Of a DNA stretch of 64,000 nt, positions 12,785-24,100 are shown piece after piece. Position 1 is the first letter of the stretch. The number at the start of each line of letters is the position of its first letter. The stretch is from Saturnia japonica (Eukaryota; Arthropoda; Insecta; Lepidoptera; Saturniidae), in contig CM065312.1 in NCBI GenBank assembly GCA_033032175.1, forward strand, positions 4,216,001 to 4,280,000. Reading direction: 5' to 3'. Below the pieces are notes generated by a model. That model had not been told where the DNA came from. It did no database searches and saw only the letters and a list, made by a program, of their open reading frames with translations. The position numbers and the translations under genes were made by a program.

Positions 12785-13395
12785 TATAATAAAATGGAAA
12801 GTTTTTTGTTTGTTGGTTTCTTTGTTTAAACACGCTAATCTCTGGAACTAGTCGGATTTAATAAATTCTTTTTGTATATGACAGCCCAGACCCTCGAGGA
12901 ATAGTATAGGTTATTTAAGATTAGGCTACAACTCTCAGATAGCCTTCAATATTGATTTTTGTTACGTAAGTCAATGTAATCATTAATGATACGAAAATAC
13001 AATGTTCTGCAATTATATTGGTCCTTGGTATTCGATCAATAATACACTTATATCTAAAAAAAGTCAGCGATAGTATATGGTTATCTCTTATACAGAAGCC
13101 ACAATAAGGTATTTTGTGACAAAGATTTCTTGAAAAGTAAAAAGTAATTTATAAGCATTATTTTTAGACAGAGCATATTAATTCTTACAAGTAAAAGTTA
13201 CTTCATCATACACACAACTTCATGAAGTTAAATTTTGCTCTTTAGAGTATACTATTTGGACACATAGTTTAGGGAGATAATGAAAAATTAAAATAATTTA
13301 TACTTGCGGGAAGAACAATAATTATGATAGACTAAATGGGTGCGTGTTTGTGGGATAAAATCAACACGGTTGAAACCGTGGGGCACAGCTAGTTT
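12785..13395 (+). repeat. Dispersed repeat family B
   Basis: Starts near AATAAAATGGAAAG, continues through TAATCTCTGGAACTAGTCGG and GAGGAATAGTATAGG, and ends with GAAACCGTGGGGCACAGCTA. Related copies are at 26,800-27,307 plus 31,214-31,365 (split), 49,325-49,860 and 59,270-59,870. Non-coding. Confidence 0.65.
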
Positions 13396-14723
13396 TTAAT
13401 ATGTCTTCTTTGCAAGATATCTGCTATTCTTGGCATCAACGGACAGGGTGCTATTAAATTAGCAAGATTTTTTACAAATCTTTTGAGACTGTCATCTAAA
13501 GTTATCGAAGATTGTCGTTTCTGGTCTTACAAGTGTGGTAATAGTATAGTAAAGTATTTTTAATATTTATGTAGGTATGCCTGTTACAAATTTAAGGTAG
13601 GTATTATTCGTTTTCTGGTGGTCGGTCATACTCAGAATGAAGGAGACAGCATTCAAGATTTAATACTAAGGACAAGGTAATTTATACACCTGATGAGCGG
13701 TACACCGAATTGTGATGAACCAAAACAGATGGAAAGACCGATGAAGTCACTGAGTTCTCACAAGAAATAATTCTAGACTTTAAGGCACATTCTAAATAAT
13801 TTGACAACTTCGGGAGATCGAACCAATGTATCATTGAATAAATACTGTGAAATTAGTATAGAAGAAAATGAGACCCACAAGAATTAACTTAAGTACAACT
13901 TTGAAAATAATTAACTATAAAAATAGACAAAGAAACACAAGAAACCAAAAAGTAAAAGATATGGATTTAATACTAAACTTTACTTTATGCCAATTGATAA
14001 AAACAAACACAAAGATTTAATGGGATGTCTGTCAAAGTGGAAGTTTGTGAAGTGATACCAAAGGAATATCACTTGTTGTATAAAAATTTAATTCCTAATG
14101 ATACTAATTGTAAGGATGATAATTCTGATGTTGATTGAATAATTTTAATGTCTTTATTTTTTATAATTCTGAAATTTATATTAGAGATATTAAATGAAAC
14201 AAGTTTTCATGGATTATATCCTGTTTTATTCGATAATTTATAAACACTAAACAGTATCGATTTAAAAAAAAATTCATTGGAATATATATAAATAACATTT
14301 AAATTGGCTAGCTAAAATAAAAAAGGCATGAATTTTGATGCATTGGGTGGTTGAAGATATTATGGATATAAGTCATAAAGGTTATTAATTATTATAACAT
14401 AATAATTATTATGTTTATTATGGGGTTCAATGGAGGGTCTAAATACTTTAGTATATTATGCTCTTTGACTTGAAAAAGATGGTAGGTCATACATAAAATA
14501 TTATCTATAAAAAAAGATGAAACACATTAATTTCTATTTAATAGAGATGATAACCCACATTTTTTCACATCTCTACAGTTATTACATTCAGATGCTGTAG
14601 ATTTTTCCACACAATTGTATATATTATGGTATAGTAAGTACTTTGTACTTATTCTACAATTAAATTGTAAAACAACTGGACTCGAAGTAGATAAAGAAAC
14701 AATACATTAATAACAAATACTAA
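13396..14723. other. Very AT-rich DNA 3' of REXO2
   Basis: Contains no supported exon. The last few hundred bases should include the REXO2 3' untranslated region (minus strand). A reverse AATAAA (TTTATT) at about 14,414-14,419 is a possible poly(A) signal, but the choice is uncertain. Confidence 0.4.
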
Positions 14724-16303
14724 TCACTCATTTAATATATCACCATCTGTTTGTGATTTAAATATATTCTCTCTGAAATATTTCAATTCCGCCACGCTTT
14801 CGAGAATGTCATCCATTGATCTATGTGAGAACTTTTTTTGGGGCATACAAGAAAATTCTTTAGGGTACCACCTCTTAGCTAACTCTTTAATACTACTCAC
14901 ATCTATGAGTCTGTAATGCAAGTATCCATTTAATTTTGGCATATGTTTACGAATGAACATCCTATCCATATAGATGCTATTGCCACCCAGCGGGCATTTA
15001 TTCTCGGGCACGTGGGAACTGACAAAATCCAGTATTTGTTTTTCAGCAGCAGCCAGAGATATTTTAGATTTACGGCTAGCTTCCGTCAGTCCACTCTGCA
15101 ATCGTAATATTTATCTAAATAAAAATATTATCAAAGGCCTATTTGAATGTATTTCAAAGCGCTGAGAATAGATCTGTCTTCAATAGAAATGACTTGTTTT
15201 GTTTGTTTGTTTTGAATGAAATCCAACTGGACGAATAAAATTGAATATAACTCAGAGCACACACTCATAGCCAGGATTTTTCTAGCATTGGAATTATTGA
15301 ACTACCTATAAAATAATGAAAGTGCATAGATAATAATGATACATACTTCGATTGACTGAATATATAATTTCATTATATTTTGTTTGTTTTACTTTTTCCA
15401 TAAAAAACGCTAATTTCATAAATGAATGAACCTAATATTATGTATTTCTCAAATACAATGCAACTGCTATGCTCGAGGTTGTGGGTTTGATTCCCATGTC
15501 AAACAAAGTGTTATTAGGATTTTCTATGAAATTTATATCTCAGTAGCAAGCTCAGAGTTTGGCTTTGTGCCCAATTATTCAATGGCAATGGCAATAGGCT
15601 TGCCCCCTATTACATAGGCCCTAAAAACATAGCTGGTGAACTGTGGGTGTATATTAGTACCTCTGCCTAACCCTTCGGGGAATACAGGCGTGATGGTATG
15701 TTGTTTTCTGAAATTAATAGAAATAAAATGATATAATGATGATGATGAATGATGTTTACTGTTTTGCGCACATCAAGCAAAAACTATGGAACAGATTTGA
15801 TCAAATTCTTTTTGGTTCTACTCTTTAGAAACATGGTCCAAATCCAAAAAAAACATGATTATTCATTCAAAAAAATGTTAGTAACATTTTAAGAAACTAT
15901 GACTTATAAGCACTAAACATTTAGCTATGTGTTTTCTTGCCATGGAGAACTAGAGATTATAATATTAGAATAGATTCATGTGAACAAAATCACTGTCGGT
16001 TGTTAGTTTTCTATATTGATTATGGTATGGGTGAACACTAGTAAATATAATTCAATCTACTATACATTCTCAATACCTCACCATGCTGAGCTATACACCA
16101 AGGATCCATGTTGTTTAAAACATCATCTGGCTGGTTAATAATTAGTTCTGGTCCCTTTGCAACCAAATTTAACTGTGCATCAGTCACCAAACAAGCTATC
16201 TCCATTATATGGTCTTTTTCTACATTTAATCCAGTCATTTCTAGATCCACCCATACAATCCTTTTTCCAGCTTCCTTAGGTAACTTCATTGATGAAATAG
16301 TTC
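14724..16303 (-). CDS. REXO2: Oligoribonuclease, mitochondrial (REXO2), two exons visible
   Basis: A DEDDh 3'-5' exoribonuclease that degrades 2-5 nucleotide RNAs, acting in mitochondria and cytosol in animals. The exons read in minus order: 16,303-16,077 and 15,095-14,724. Splice sites are TTTTTTTCACAG before exon one shown here, GAG/GTATTG, and GATTGCAG/AGT; the join is phase 0. From the first internal methionine (16,289) the product has 194 residues, about the size of bacterial and animal Orn. Catalytic residues are all present: D15 and E17 in WVDLEMTGL, D115 in GNSIYMDR, H162 and D167 in HRSMDDILES. The first exon shown begins in phase 1, with five codons before that methionine. An upstream exon, probably encoding a mitochondrial leader, must therefore exist but was not found. 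The intron carries a SINE. It diverges from LETM1. Confidence 0.93.
15456..15705 (+). repeat. tRNA-derived SINE, family E, in REXO2 intron
   Basis: Has a B-box-like GGGTTTGATTCCC, the CAAAGTGTTATTAGG block, CCCCCTATTACATAGG, GGTGAACTGTGGGTGTA and a GGTATGTTG tail. It is older than the 63.6-kb copy, with several small insertions. Confidence 0.75.
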
Positions 16304-17027
16304 CTGTGAAAAAAATGTTTATATAATAAAATGTTTATAATAGCAATTGCAAAGTGACATTATATACTTCCCGCCTACAAGTCCATCCCAGCCATCAAAA
16401 TCAGTTGAAATATTACCATGCCTAAATGTATTGTTGATGATTCTCTTGGCCTATGAATTATGGAATAATGTATGCTTTTGTAATATTTTTTTAATATTTC
16501 TAAAAATATTATCTAAAATTCTTATAGCCTATCAATTGAGCAATGACACCTGAATGGAAGGAGCAATGGAAGCTCTCGTGTGCTAAATTTCACAGGAATA
16601 TAGGCCAAGCCATTTTTAAATTAAATCTAGACATACAAACAAATAGACAGACAAGATTCTTGTTTATGGTATATTCATGATTATTGTCCTTTTAGTATAG
16701 ATATAGGTCTATTGCAAAATTTTGAAAAAAAAAAAGTGCAGACATAACTACAGATTTAGATAAAGAGAAAAAGGGGAAAAATTATTACTTTACATTATAT
16801 CACATCAAATAATAATTAATAAAAAAATACCTTGAACTCATTTTTCTTTGTAAATCTACATTAAGCTGTATGTACACTATATTGTATATTCCTTCCACAA
16901 TTTTAAACTTTTTTTCTATACATACGAAATGGAGTGGAATTAAAAAAAAAGAGTAAAAGATCAAATCATACTAATAGCCAATGGGTATATGCCCAAAGAC
17001 TAGAGAAAAAAAATGTGCTGAAATTTC
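16304..17027. other. Region upstream of the visible REXO2 exons
   Basis: AT-rich and unassigned. It should contain REXO2 intron and possibly a leader exon, but no minus-strand exon with the required phase-1 donor was found. Confidence 0.35.
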
Positions 17028-17295
17028 CTGTTCTTCTTCTTCCTTACTTGGCAACTAGATCACAATAATTTAAAGACCATTACTGCCATTATCAATTTAA
17101 TATAGTATCCTGTGTTATGAAAAATTCCATAGCCTAACAAGATGGTGGCTCCCTTGTTAAAACTTTCTAGGGAGTTTTTGTGGGATCCCAGAATAAATGC
17201 TTTCAGCTTTTATTTGTAATCCACTTCACTATAAGCATAAGCTCACAAACCAAACTATATCACGCAAACCGCTAACAATATTACATAATATAGGG
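17028..17295 (-). repeat. SINE-like repeat family C
   Basis: Reversed copy with a TTCTTCTTCTTCC tail at 17,031, AACAAGATGGTGGCTCCCTT, GGGAGTTTTTGTGGGATCCC and a TTACATAATATAGG end. Other copies are at 18,294, 44,318, 45,825 and 53,790. The (AGAAG) 3' tail suggests a retroposed element, but no clear Pol III boxes were seen. Confidence 0.65.
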
Positions 17296-18293
17296 TCAAA
17301 AACCTAAGTAATTGTAATTTAAAAATAAAAACTACAACATGTATGTCACTTCGAGATCCCACCAAAAACTCAAATATCCTGTTTTTCTGATGCTAAAGAG
17401 CATGTCCCGTATCATGAAAAATTTCAATCGCACTTAATAAAAATATAAAGAGAATGTTTTTTTAGAAATAAAAAAACGTGATTTTTGAATTAATTGAAAA
17501 AAATCGTTATTCATTCCAACCCTGGTATCCAGTTTGAGCTAAATTTGCACAGGAGCAAAATAATAAAATTATAGAAAGGTATAAAAATAAAAAGGAAATT
17601 ATAAAATTATAGGTTTGTTTACTATTTTGTTAACCTCCGCTGTGACGCAGTTCAATGTAGGTAATAGGACTTTGCGTATCGCTCCATTGGATTTTATTTT
17701 GACTTAATATATATTTACGCAATATATATATAGATAGTTACATTAATTTTAAGATGACAAAATCGGAATTTTGAGTTATATTTCAGGTTTTTTGTTTTGC
17801 CAAATAACATTTTCTATGTATGAGGTTAGAATAAGTTTCGAAAACGGAGAATCACCTTGCAATGAGAAAGGTAGTGTCAAGGACCTCACCTCTATCAACT
17901 TCAACCCATTTCACTCCTCAATTCTGACAAACGATTTTAATTTGGATTGAACAATTTATTTATTGAAATTACTTACTGTTGGAACAAGTTCGGTAAACAG
18001 ATTTTGTTATATTAGATATACGAAAGATATTCATTGAATTTGTGTCTCATAGGCCTTGCATTCGAGAGTACAGTTTATTGTTCTGTACAATCTGTACAAG
18101 TTAATAAATTAGTAGAACTTACATCAGTACAGCTAAAACTTATAGATTAGCGATGGACGATATAGGTACCCAGTTTTGAAGGGATGTGAAAAAAATCGAT
18201 TAAATTGATTTATTAATGTTTTTTTATTTCAAATAGTTGCAATTATTGAAAATCGATTTTTTATTGATGGAGCTAATGTCATTATTTGTGACA

Positions 18294-18422
18294 GTAGGTA
18301 GGAGTTTTTGTGGCACATCAAAATGTATGCTTCCAATTTATATCTATAATCCACTTCACTTATGCACAATGACCAAGCTATATCAGTATCACACAAAACA
18401 CTACCAGTATTACATAATATAG
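18294..18422 (-). repeat. SINE-like repeat family C, truncated
   Basis: Keeps GGAGTTTTTGTGGCACATC, TAATCCACTTCACTTATGC and ATTACATAATATAGG in the same order as the copy at 17,028. It lacks the tail half. Confidence 0.6.
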
Positions 18423-18896
18423 GTCTATACTTATAGAATGTAATTATGAATTAAAAGATTGTTGTGAATATTTATTATTATTATCCATATGCTTATTTTA
18501 TTTTATTTTTATTTAGTAAGGCACAAAAACAGGTAAGAGATCAAAAAAAATTAAAGTAACAATATTAACTTAACTCTAAATACCTTTTAAAATCCAATAC
18601 CTTAAAACACATGTGCACAACTTTCATTGATAACAAATACTGTTTATATTAAATGGACTAAAAATCTAACAATTAAATAGAAATAAGTACATATACTAAA
18701 TGAGTGAATTTTTAAATTTAGGAAGACTGGTAAAAAATATGTCGTGTTGTAAGTTAACTCGTTATATTGCCTACACATTCTATTAATGGGACTATTCTCC
18801 GATACATTATTGCTACAGGGGGGAACGCTAAACAATTGTTGATGTCTTACGGAGCGAGTGGGGAAAAAAATGATTAAATTTTCTTTCGTATTAATA

Positions 18897-19425
18897 AACT
18901 AGCTGTGCCCGCGGCTTCGCTCACGTGGCCTACAGAATGACCGTGCGAATCTTGCTTCTCCGCTCCCGGCTATTTTAAAGAAAATAATGCTTCTTGTGGA
19001 TGTTCCTTAGAAGATAAGCGTATACTCCCTCTAACTATTTTGTAGGTATTTTTAATGTCTACAAGTATTCGGTACGTTAATTTGTTGTATGTCTTATAGT
19101 TTACTCAGCGTAAGCCATTTTAAGCGCCCGAATTGATTCACCATGACCAGTTGTTTTTTTATTTATGCGGAACCCTAATTCTTTTTCTAAAATAAAGGTA
19201 TCCTAAGTTACTTCCTATAAAATCAGCTATTTACCAGTTTAAGACCTGTCGCAATCGGTCCAACAGTTTCGAAGATTACCCGGAAAAAACAGACAAACAA
19301 GAAGTTTAAAAATGGGTTTTTTATTATAGGTATCGTATATACTTCATATTCATTTAGTAATAAACTTTTATTTTGACATTACAAACAGACACTTCAATTT
19401 TATTAATTGTATAGATTACGGACTT
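18897..19425 (+). repeat. Dispersed repeat family A, long copy
   Basis: Starts ACTAGCTGTGCCCGCGGCTT and ends AATTTTATTAATTGTATAGA. The interior contains CCATGACCAGTTG and CGCAATCGGTCCAACAGTTT. It is the inverse of the copies at 7,458 and 39,655. Confidence 0.7.
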
Positions 19426-19660
19426 TGGTCAAAATCTTTGTATATTAAAATATTTTACCTATGTTAAAAAATATCACTATGTCATGTACTACAATTATAG
19501 ATTTTTATATATGTCCATTAAAACGTCAATCGATTGATTTTTTTAGTTGATTCTAAACACAAAATAATAAATATTTACATTTGAAATTCTCTAAAATGTA
19601 TAGATACAATAACATGTATGCAATCGCAGCTAGTTACAAGAAACTGAAGGAACCGATAAT

Positions 19661-19899
19661 ATAATACGAAATAACAATAGATACCTAATACAAAAATTAC
19701 AAATTAATCTATGAATTTAACTAATATCCGTATTAGCGAATCACTGATATTATTTAAAAACGGTGCTTAATATAGTGATACTATAATACGAAATACCAAT
19801 AGATACCTAATACAACTATTACACATCAATCTATGAATGTAATATCCGTTTTAGCTAATACACTGATATTCGTTAAAAACGGTGCCTAATATAGTGAAT
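19661..19899 (+). repeat. Tandem duplication, two units of about 122 bp
   Basis: The unit beginning ATAATACGAAATA(A/C)CAATAG and ending ACGGTGC(T/C)TAATATAGTGA occurs twice in direct order, from 19,661 and from 19,783, with scattered substitutions. No coding content. Confidence 0.75.
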
Positions 19900-19964
19900 C
19901 TGTTCTCATTGCTTGCTTACTGTGTTACCAACCCATGTACTTTTCATACTATGCCCGACGTGTA

Positions 19965-20620
19965 TTTTTTTTTTTTTTTTTTTTTTTAGAACTGACTACA
20001 CTGTTAGCCTTAGGGGCCCTAAAGCCGCTTTTTACAGCTTCACCGGACTTGGGCGAGCGCGGAGAGCATCAGCAAAAGTTATAAGGACGACTGCACTGGC
20101 CAAGTGCCGGACTTCGGCTCGGACGGTTTCGCGTACGCAAATAAGTCGCGAATTAATTGTATCTTACACTTAGGATTCGATATCAATTATTAAAATAGGC
20201 ATTTTACCTCTATGTTAAAAAATATCACTATGCATGTATAATTCATAATTTTTATGTTTCCTAACACTAACTATTTTTTATAACTAGCGTAAAACAAAGA
20301 AAAAATAAAGGTACTTCACAGAACCTATGTACCTGTGTGGTGTGCACGTGTTTTGTTCATACGTATGCAATGTTGTATGGGGTAAAAAGTGAGCACGTAT
20401 AAGTGTCACTTGTATCGCAATAGATGCCTGACAAAAATTACATATTATATGGACTTAGCTTGGTCACGTATTAAATCGTGAACGTATTGAGTGTGCGTGC
20501 TTAATTTGACCCCTATCTGCGGAGAGAACGGTGGTTACGCGGGCGTGGGCGCTGTCACGCTCTATTTGGAGAGATGAATCCGTATATTTTATTGTACATA
20601 CGATAAAAAAGTTGCGTATG
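19965..20620 (-). mobile_element. 5'-truncated Jockey-like LINE, 3' end with poly(A)
   Basis: A run of T at about 19,966-19,987 is the poly(A) tail on the minus strand. The body resembles the 3' part of the LINE at 61,240-63,138: GGTACTTCACAGAACCTATG-type sequence, CCTGTGTGGTGTGCACGTG, and the end of its ORF2 (GGTTACGCGGGCGTGGGCGC). No intact frame remains. Confidence 0.75.
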
Positions 20621-21100
20621 TGAATTGTTCCGGTGGTCGCGTGTTTCTGAGTCCGAGACCGGTGTAATTTCTCGACGTGCGGGCCCGACGTGTATAATTG
20701 TCTTTACTATATATACCTAGCTGCGCATACGATAAGCCAGCAGCCAGCGGTCGTTTCTATACGAAGTTTCAAATCATATAGTTATATCGCTTACTCGCAA
20801 GATGCGCGCCCCTTTAACGGACAAAGAGAGAGGTACTAAACTTTGCGATGGCTCGCCGCGTGGATCTTGATTCGGGTGCCTTTATAATTGACTAATATTT
20901 GGTAACCTATTATTCTATATTCGTTTATCATAATATATTGTTTCGTGGCGCGTAATATAATTCTTGTACTTATTACGAATATATTCGTTACACCTCTATA
21001 CTTGAATTGATTAGATTGTCATGGTGCGTAAAGGTTGATTTTGTTATTATTGAGTATTTCTTCATTTCCTTAAATTTAGGCTATTGAAAAGATAAACAGT
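20621..21100 (+). promoter_or_regulatory. Probable LETM1 promoter and 5' untranslated region
   Basis: The first LETM1 coding exon starts at 21,101. This preceding stretch contains a patch richer in CG dinucleotides (about 20,630-20,870) followed by an AT-rich leader. The start site cannot be placed, and part of the CG-rich patch may belong to the LINE fragment next to it. Confidence 0.4.
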
Positions 21101-21146
21101 ATGAACAGAGTAATTCTGAATCATTGCCGGTGCTTAAAAACATCAA
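21101..21146 (+). CDS. LETM1: LETM1 coding exon 1
   Basis: Fifteen codons plus one base, donor CATCAA/GTAAGT. It encodes the basic start of the mitochondrial leader. The split codon A|CC joins it to exon 2. Confidence 0.8.
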
Positions 21147-24100
21147 GTAAGTAGCTTGTTTTCTTAAAAATATGTATTATTTATTATAACCTATTCTACA
21201 TTTTGATTGATTATGTGCTATGACTTCATTGTGTCCATAAAAAAATATATTTAGCTCCGATTGTTTAAAGATATTTAACTTAATTTCAAATTAGCTCTAT
21301 TGTTCATATTCTTTGTAATTGTCGAATCTTTAGTGAAATAAAAGTTCTTTGTGTCATAACCGTACCGGAAAAGGTTGAGTTTAAATTGTAACTATTATCA
21401 TTACGGGACTTTAGATACCTATATTATGTACTATCCAGTATCCATCCTATGTGACTTTTTTTCGTGGTTTAGGTGAATAAACTTTTCCTATTCTAATTTA
21501 TGTTCATCACATCAAATCACATGGTTGATGTAACAATTGATTAGTTTATGAAAAAACATATTGAAATATAAAATTTGTTTATGATAATAATGTTTTTGGA
21601 TTTTATAATTGTAGCAAAACTGATATAAATATACATATTAATTTTGAATATGTATTTTAGTGATTAATTGTAAATGTTTACTCAATTCTAGCCATACTTT
21701 GGGAAACCAGGCAATATCAAAATTTTCCATATATAACCCTTTCAAGGTCATTGTCATACTACACAACTAGACCTATTGGACTGCAACATGACATCACAGA
21801 AAAAACTCTCAACACGAGGATACATTACCCATATAATGTTAGGCCCTTCTCTACAAGCCAGTATTACTTTGAGAAAGAACCATTGAAACCATCTTCAAAA
21901 GTTGAAGCCACTGTTGAAACAATAAAAAAAGAAATGGAGGAAAAAGAAAAACTTCCAAAGAAGGTAGTCATTAAGAAAAGTTTAAAGGAGCGTTTCATGG
22001 ATGAAGTTCGCCATTATTATCATGGTTTCAGACTACTCTTCATAGAAATAAGAATATCAACAAAATTACTATTTCGGATATTGAAAGGGGATACACTAAC
22101 TCGTAGGGAGCACCGACTATTGGTGACAACAGTTGGTGATGTTTTTAGAATGGTACCATTTATTATCTTCATTATTGTACCATTCCTGGAATTTGCACTA
22201 CCATTGTTTATCAAGCTTTTCCCAGGTATGCTGCCGTCAACATTTGAGAGTAGTAGTCAAAAAGAAGCAAAACTAAAACAACATTTAAAAGTAAAGTTAG
22301 AAATGGCAAAGTTTTTCCAAGAAACATTGGACCAAATGGCACCACAAGCTAAGAACAGACACTCGGAGTTAGCAAAAGAATTTTCCAATTTCTTTAGCAG
22401 AATTCGTACATCTGGTGATGTTGCAACCAGTGAAGAGATAATGAAATTTTCTAAATTATTTGAAGATGAAATCACTCTTGATTCGTTACAGAGGCCTCAT
22501 CTAGTGGCTTTATGCAAAGTATTAAATGTTTCAACTATTGGTACTAGTGCAATGTTGAGGTTTAATTTGAAGATGAAACTTCGTTCACTTGCAGCTGACG
22601 ATAAGATGATTGCTAAAGAAGGTGTTGATAGTTTGAATTTTAGTGAACTACAGCTTGCATGTAGGTCAAGAGGTATGAGGGCTTATGGTGTATCAGAAGA
22701 AAGGTTACGAAAGGAATTAAGAAATTGGTTGGATTTATCATTAAATGAGAAAGTGCCTCCATCTTTGTTGTTGTTGTCTCGAGCTTTGATGGTTCCAGAG
22801 CATGTACCAACAACATACAAACTAAAAGCAACAATTACAGCATTGCCTGAACATGTTGTTACCCAAACCAAAGCTGCTATTGGTGAAAAGGAAGGCAAAT
22901 TAGATTTCAAGGTATGTATCTAAATAAATTTAGAATAAAAGTAATGTAATAATTAAAAATGAATATTAGGTATATAAAATATTGTTACATTTGAGGGACA
23001 AATGCAGGTAAATAATTTATTCATACTCAAAAATATAAATTAAAACAAACTCACAATATCACTCTTTGAATGCAGTGTAGACATACTTAGAGTTTCTCCC
23101 TCTATGGTTGTCTTGTAGATTTCTTCTTTTATATAGCTTGTTGTTTTCACTTTGCTTCTAAAAAGAGTACTCTCTGGGATCAAGATATGACTCACATACA
23201 TAGTCCAATGAGAGGATCTCAAAATTACTAGTAGGTATCTGAACTTGTAAACAACATGAGTCATCATTTTTAAAAGAATGGGAACAATCTATTTTTACAT
23301 TCTTACTTAAGATCAGGTGATATTGTGGCCAATGCTAAACTTTTATGGATAAAAAAAGATAAAAGATCATTGTTTGTTGACTCAATACAAGTGATAAGGT
23401 ATGTGTGAGTAAAAATAATAATTCCACAAACCTATGATAACATACTCATTGTTCAAGTATATTCTACACCATTCCAGAGATTTTGATATTACAGTTTTTT
23501 TCTATTTTAGTTAAATCGTAACAATATGTATACAGCTGTCTTTAACTAGAAAAGTGTTAACACTCAGTTTGTCAATTGTGACTTTTTATTGCATAATTAT
23601 ATAGTTTAAGATTCTCTATCCTCCTATCTTAGATCCATAGTTCTATTAGTAATGGGTCCACAGTTATAAATACTTTGTGAGCCATTAAGGGACATAATAT
23701 TTTATTATTCCTTCTCTTGAAAGAAACTAAATCACACTTCTTCGGTTAGTGCCTGTTAAAGTACCTTAGCTACCCTATTGTGGTAAATAATTCCAGGTCA
23801 TCTACAACTAAAAGTATGTTATGTATGTTGTTAAAACAACATTTCCAAATTTTTTTGCTTTTTCTCCAAAACTATTTTACTCCAAACTACTAACGGCCTT
23901 CTAGTTAAAAGACAAATAATATTGAAAAAAGTTTAGGCAGCACATATTAATTATTTAGGCAAACCAGTGAAGTTAAGTAGCTTTTCCAACTATTGGTTTC
24001 TACCAACATTGGCATATGATGCCAAGACATGGTCATACTCTCTGTAAATAAATTATGTATTGAATTAGAGGTATTACACAAGGGCCATGAAGCATATTAC

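Noticed and set aside
17690..17820. Minus-strand ATG followed by a basic, leader-like peptide (MLFGKTKNLKYNSKFRFCHL) as the first REXO2 exon
   Set aside because: Its only plausible donor (ATTAAT/GTAACT) ends in phase 0, but the next REXO2 exon needs phase 1. The other joins would create a stop.
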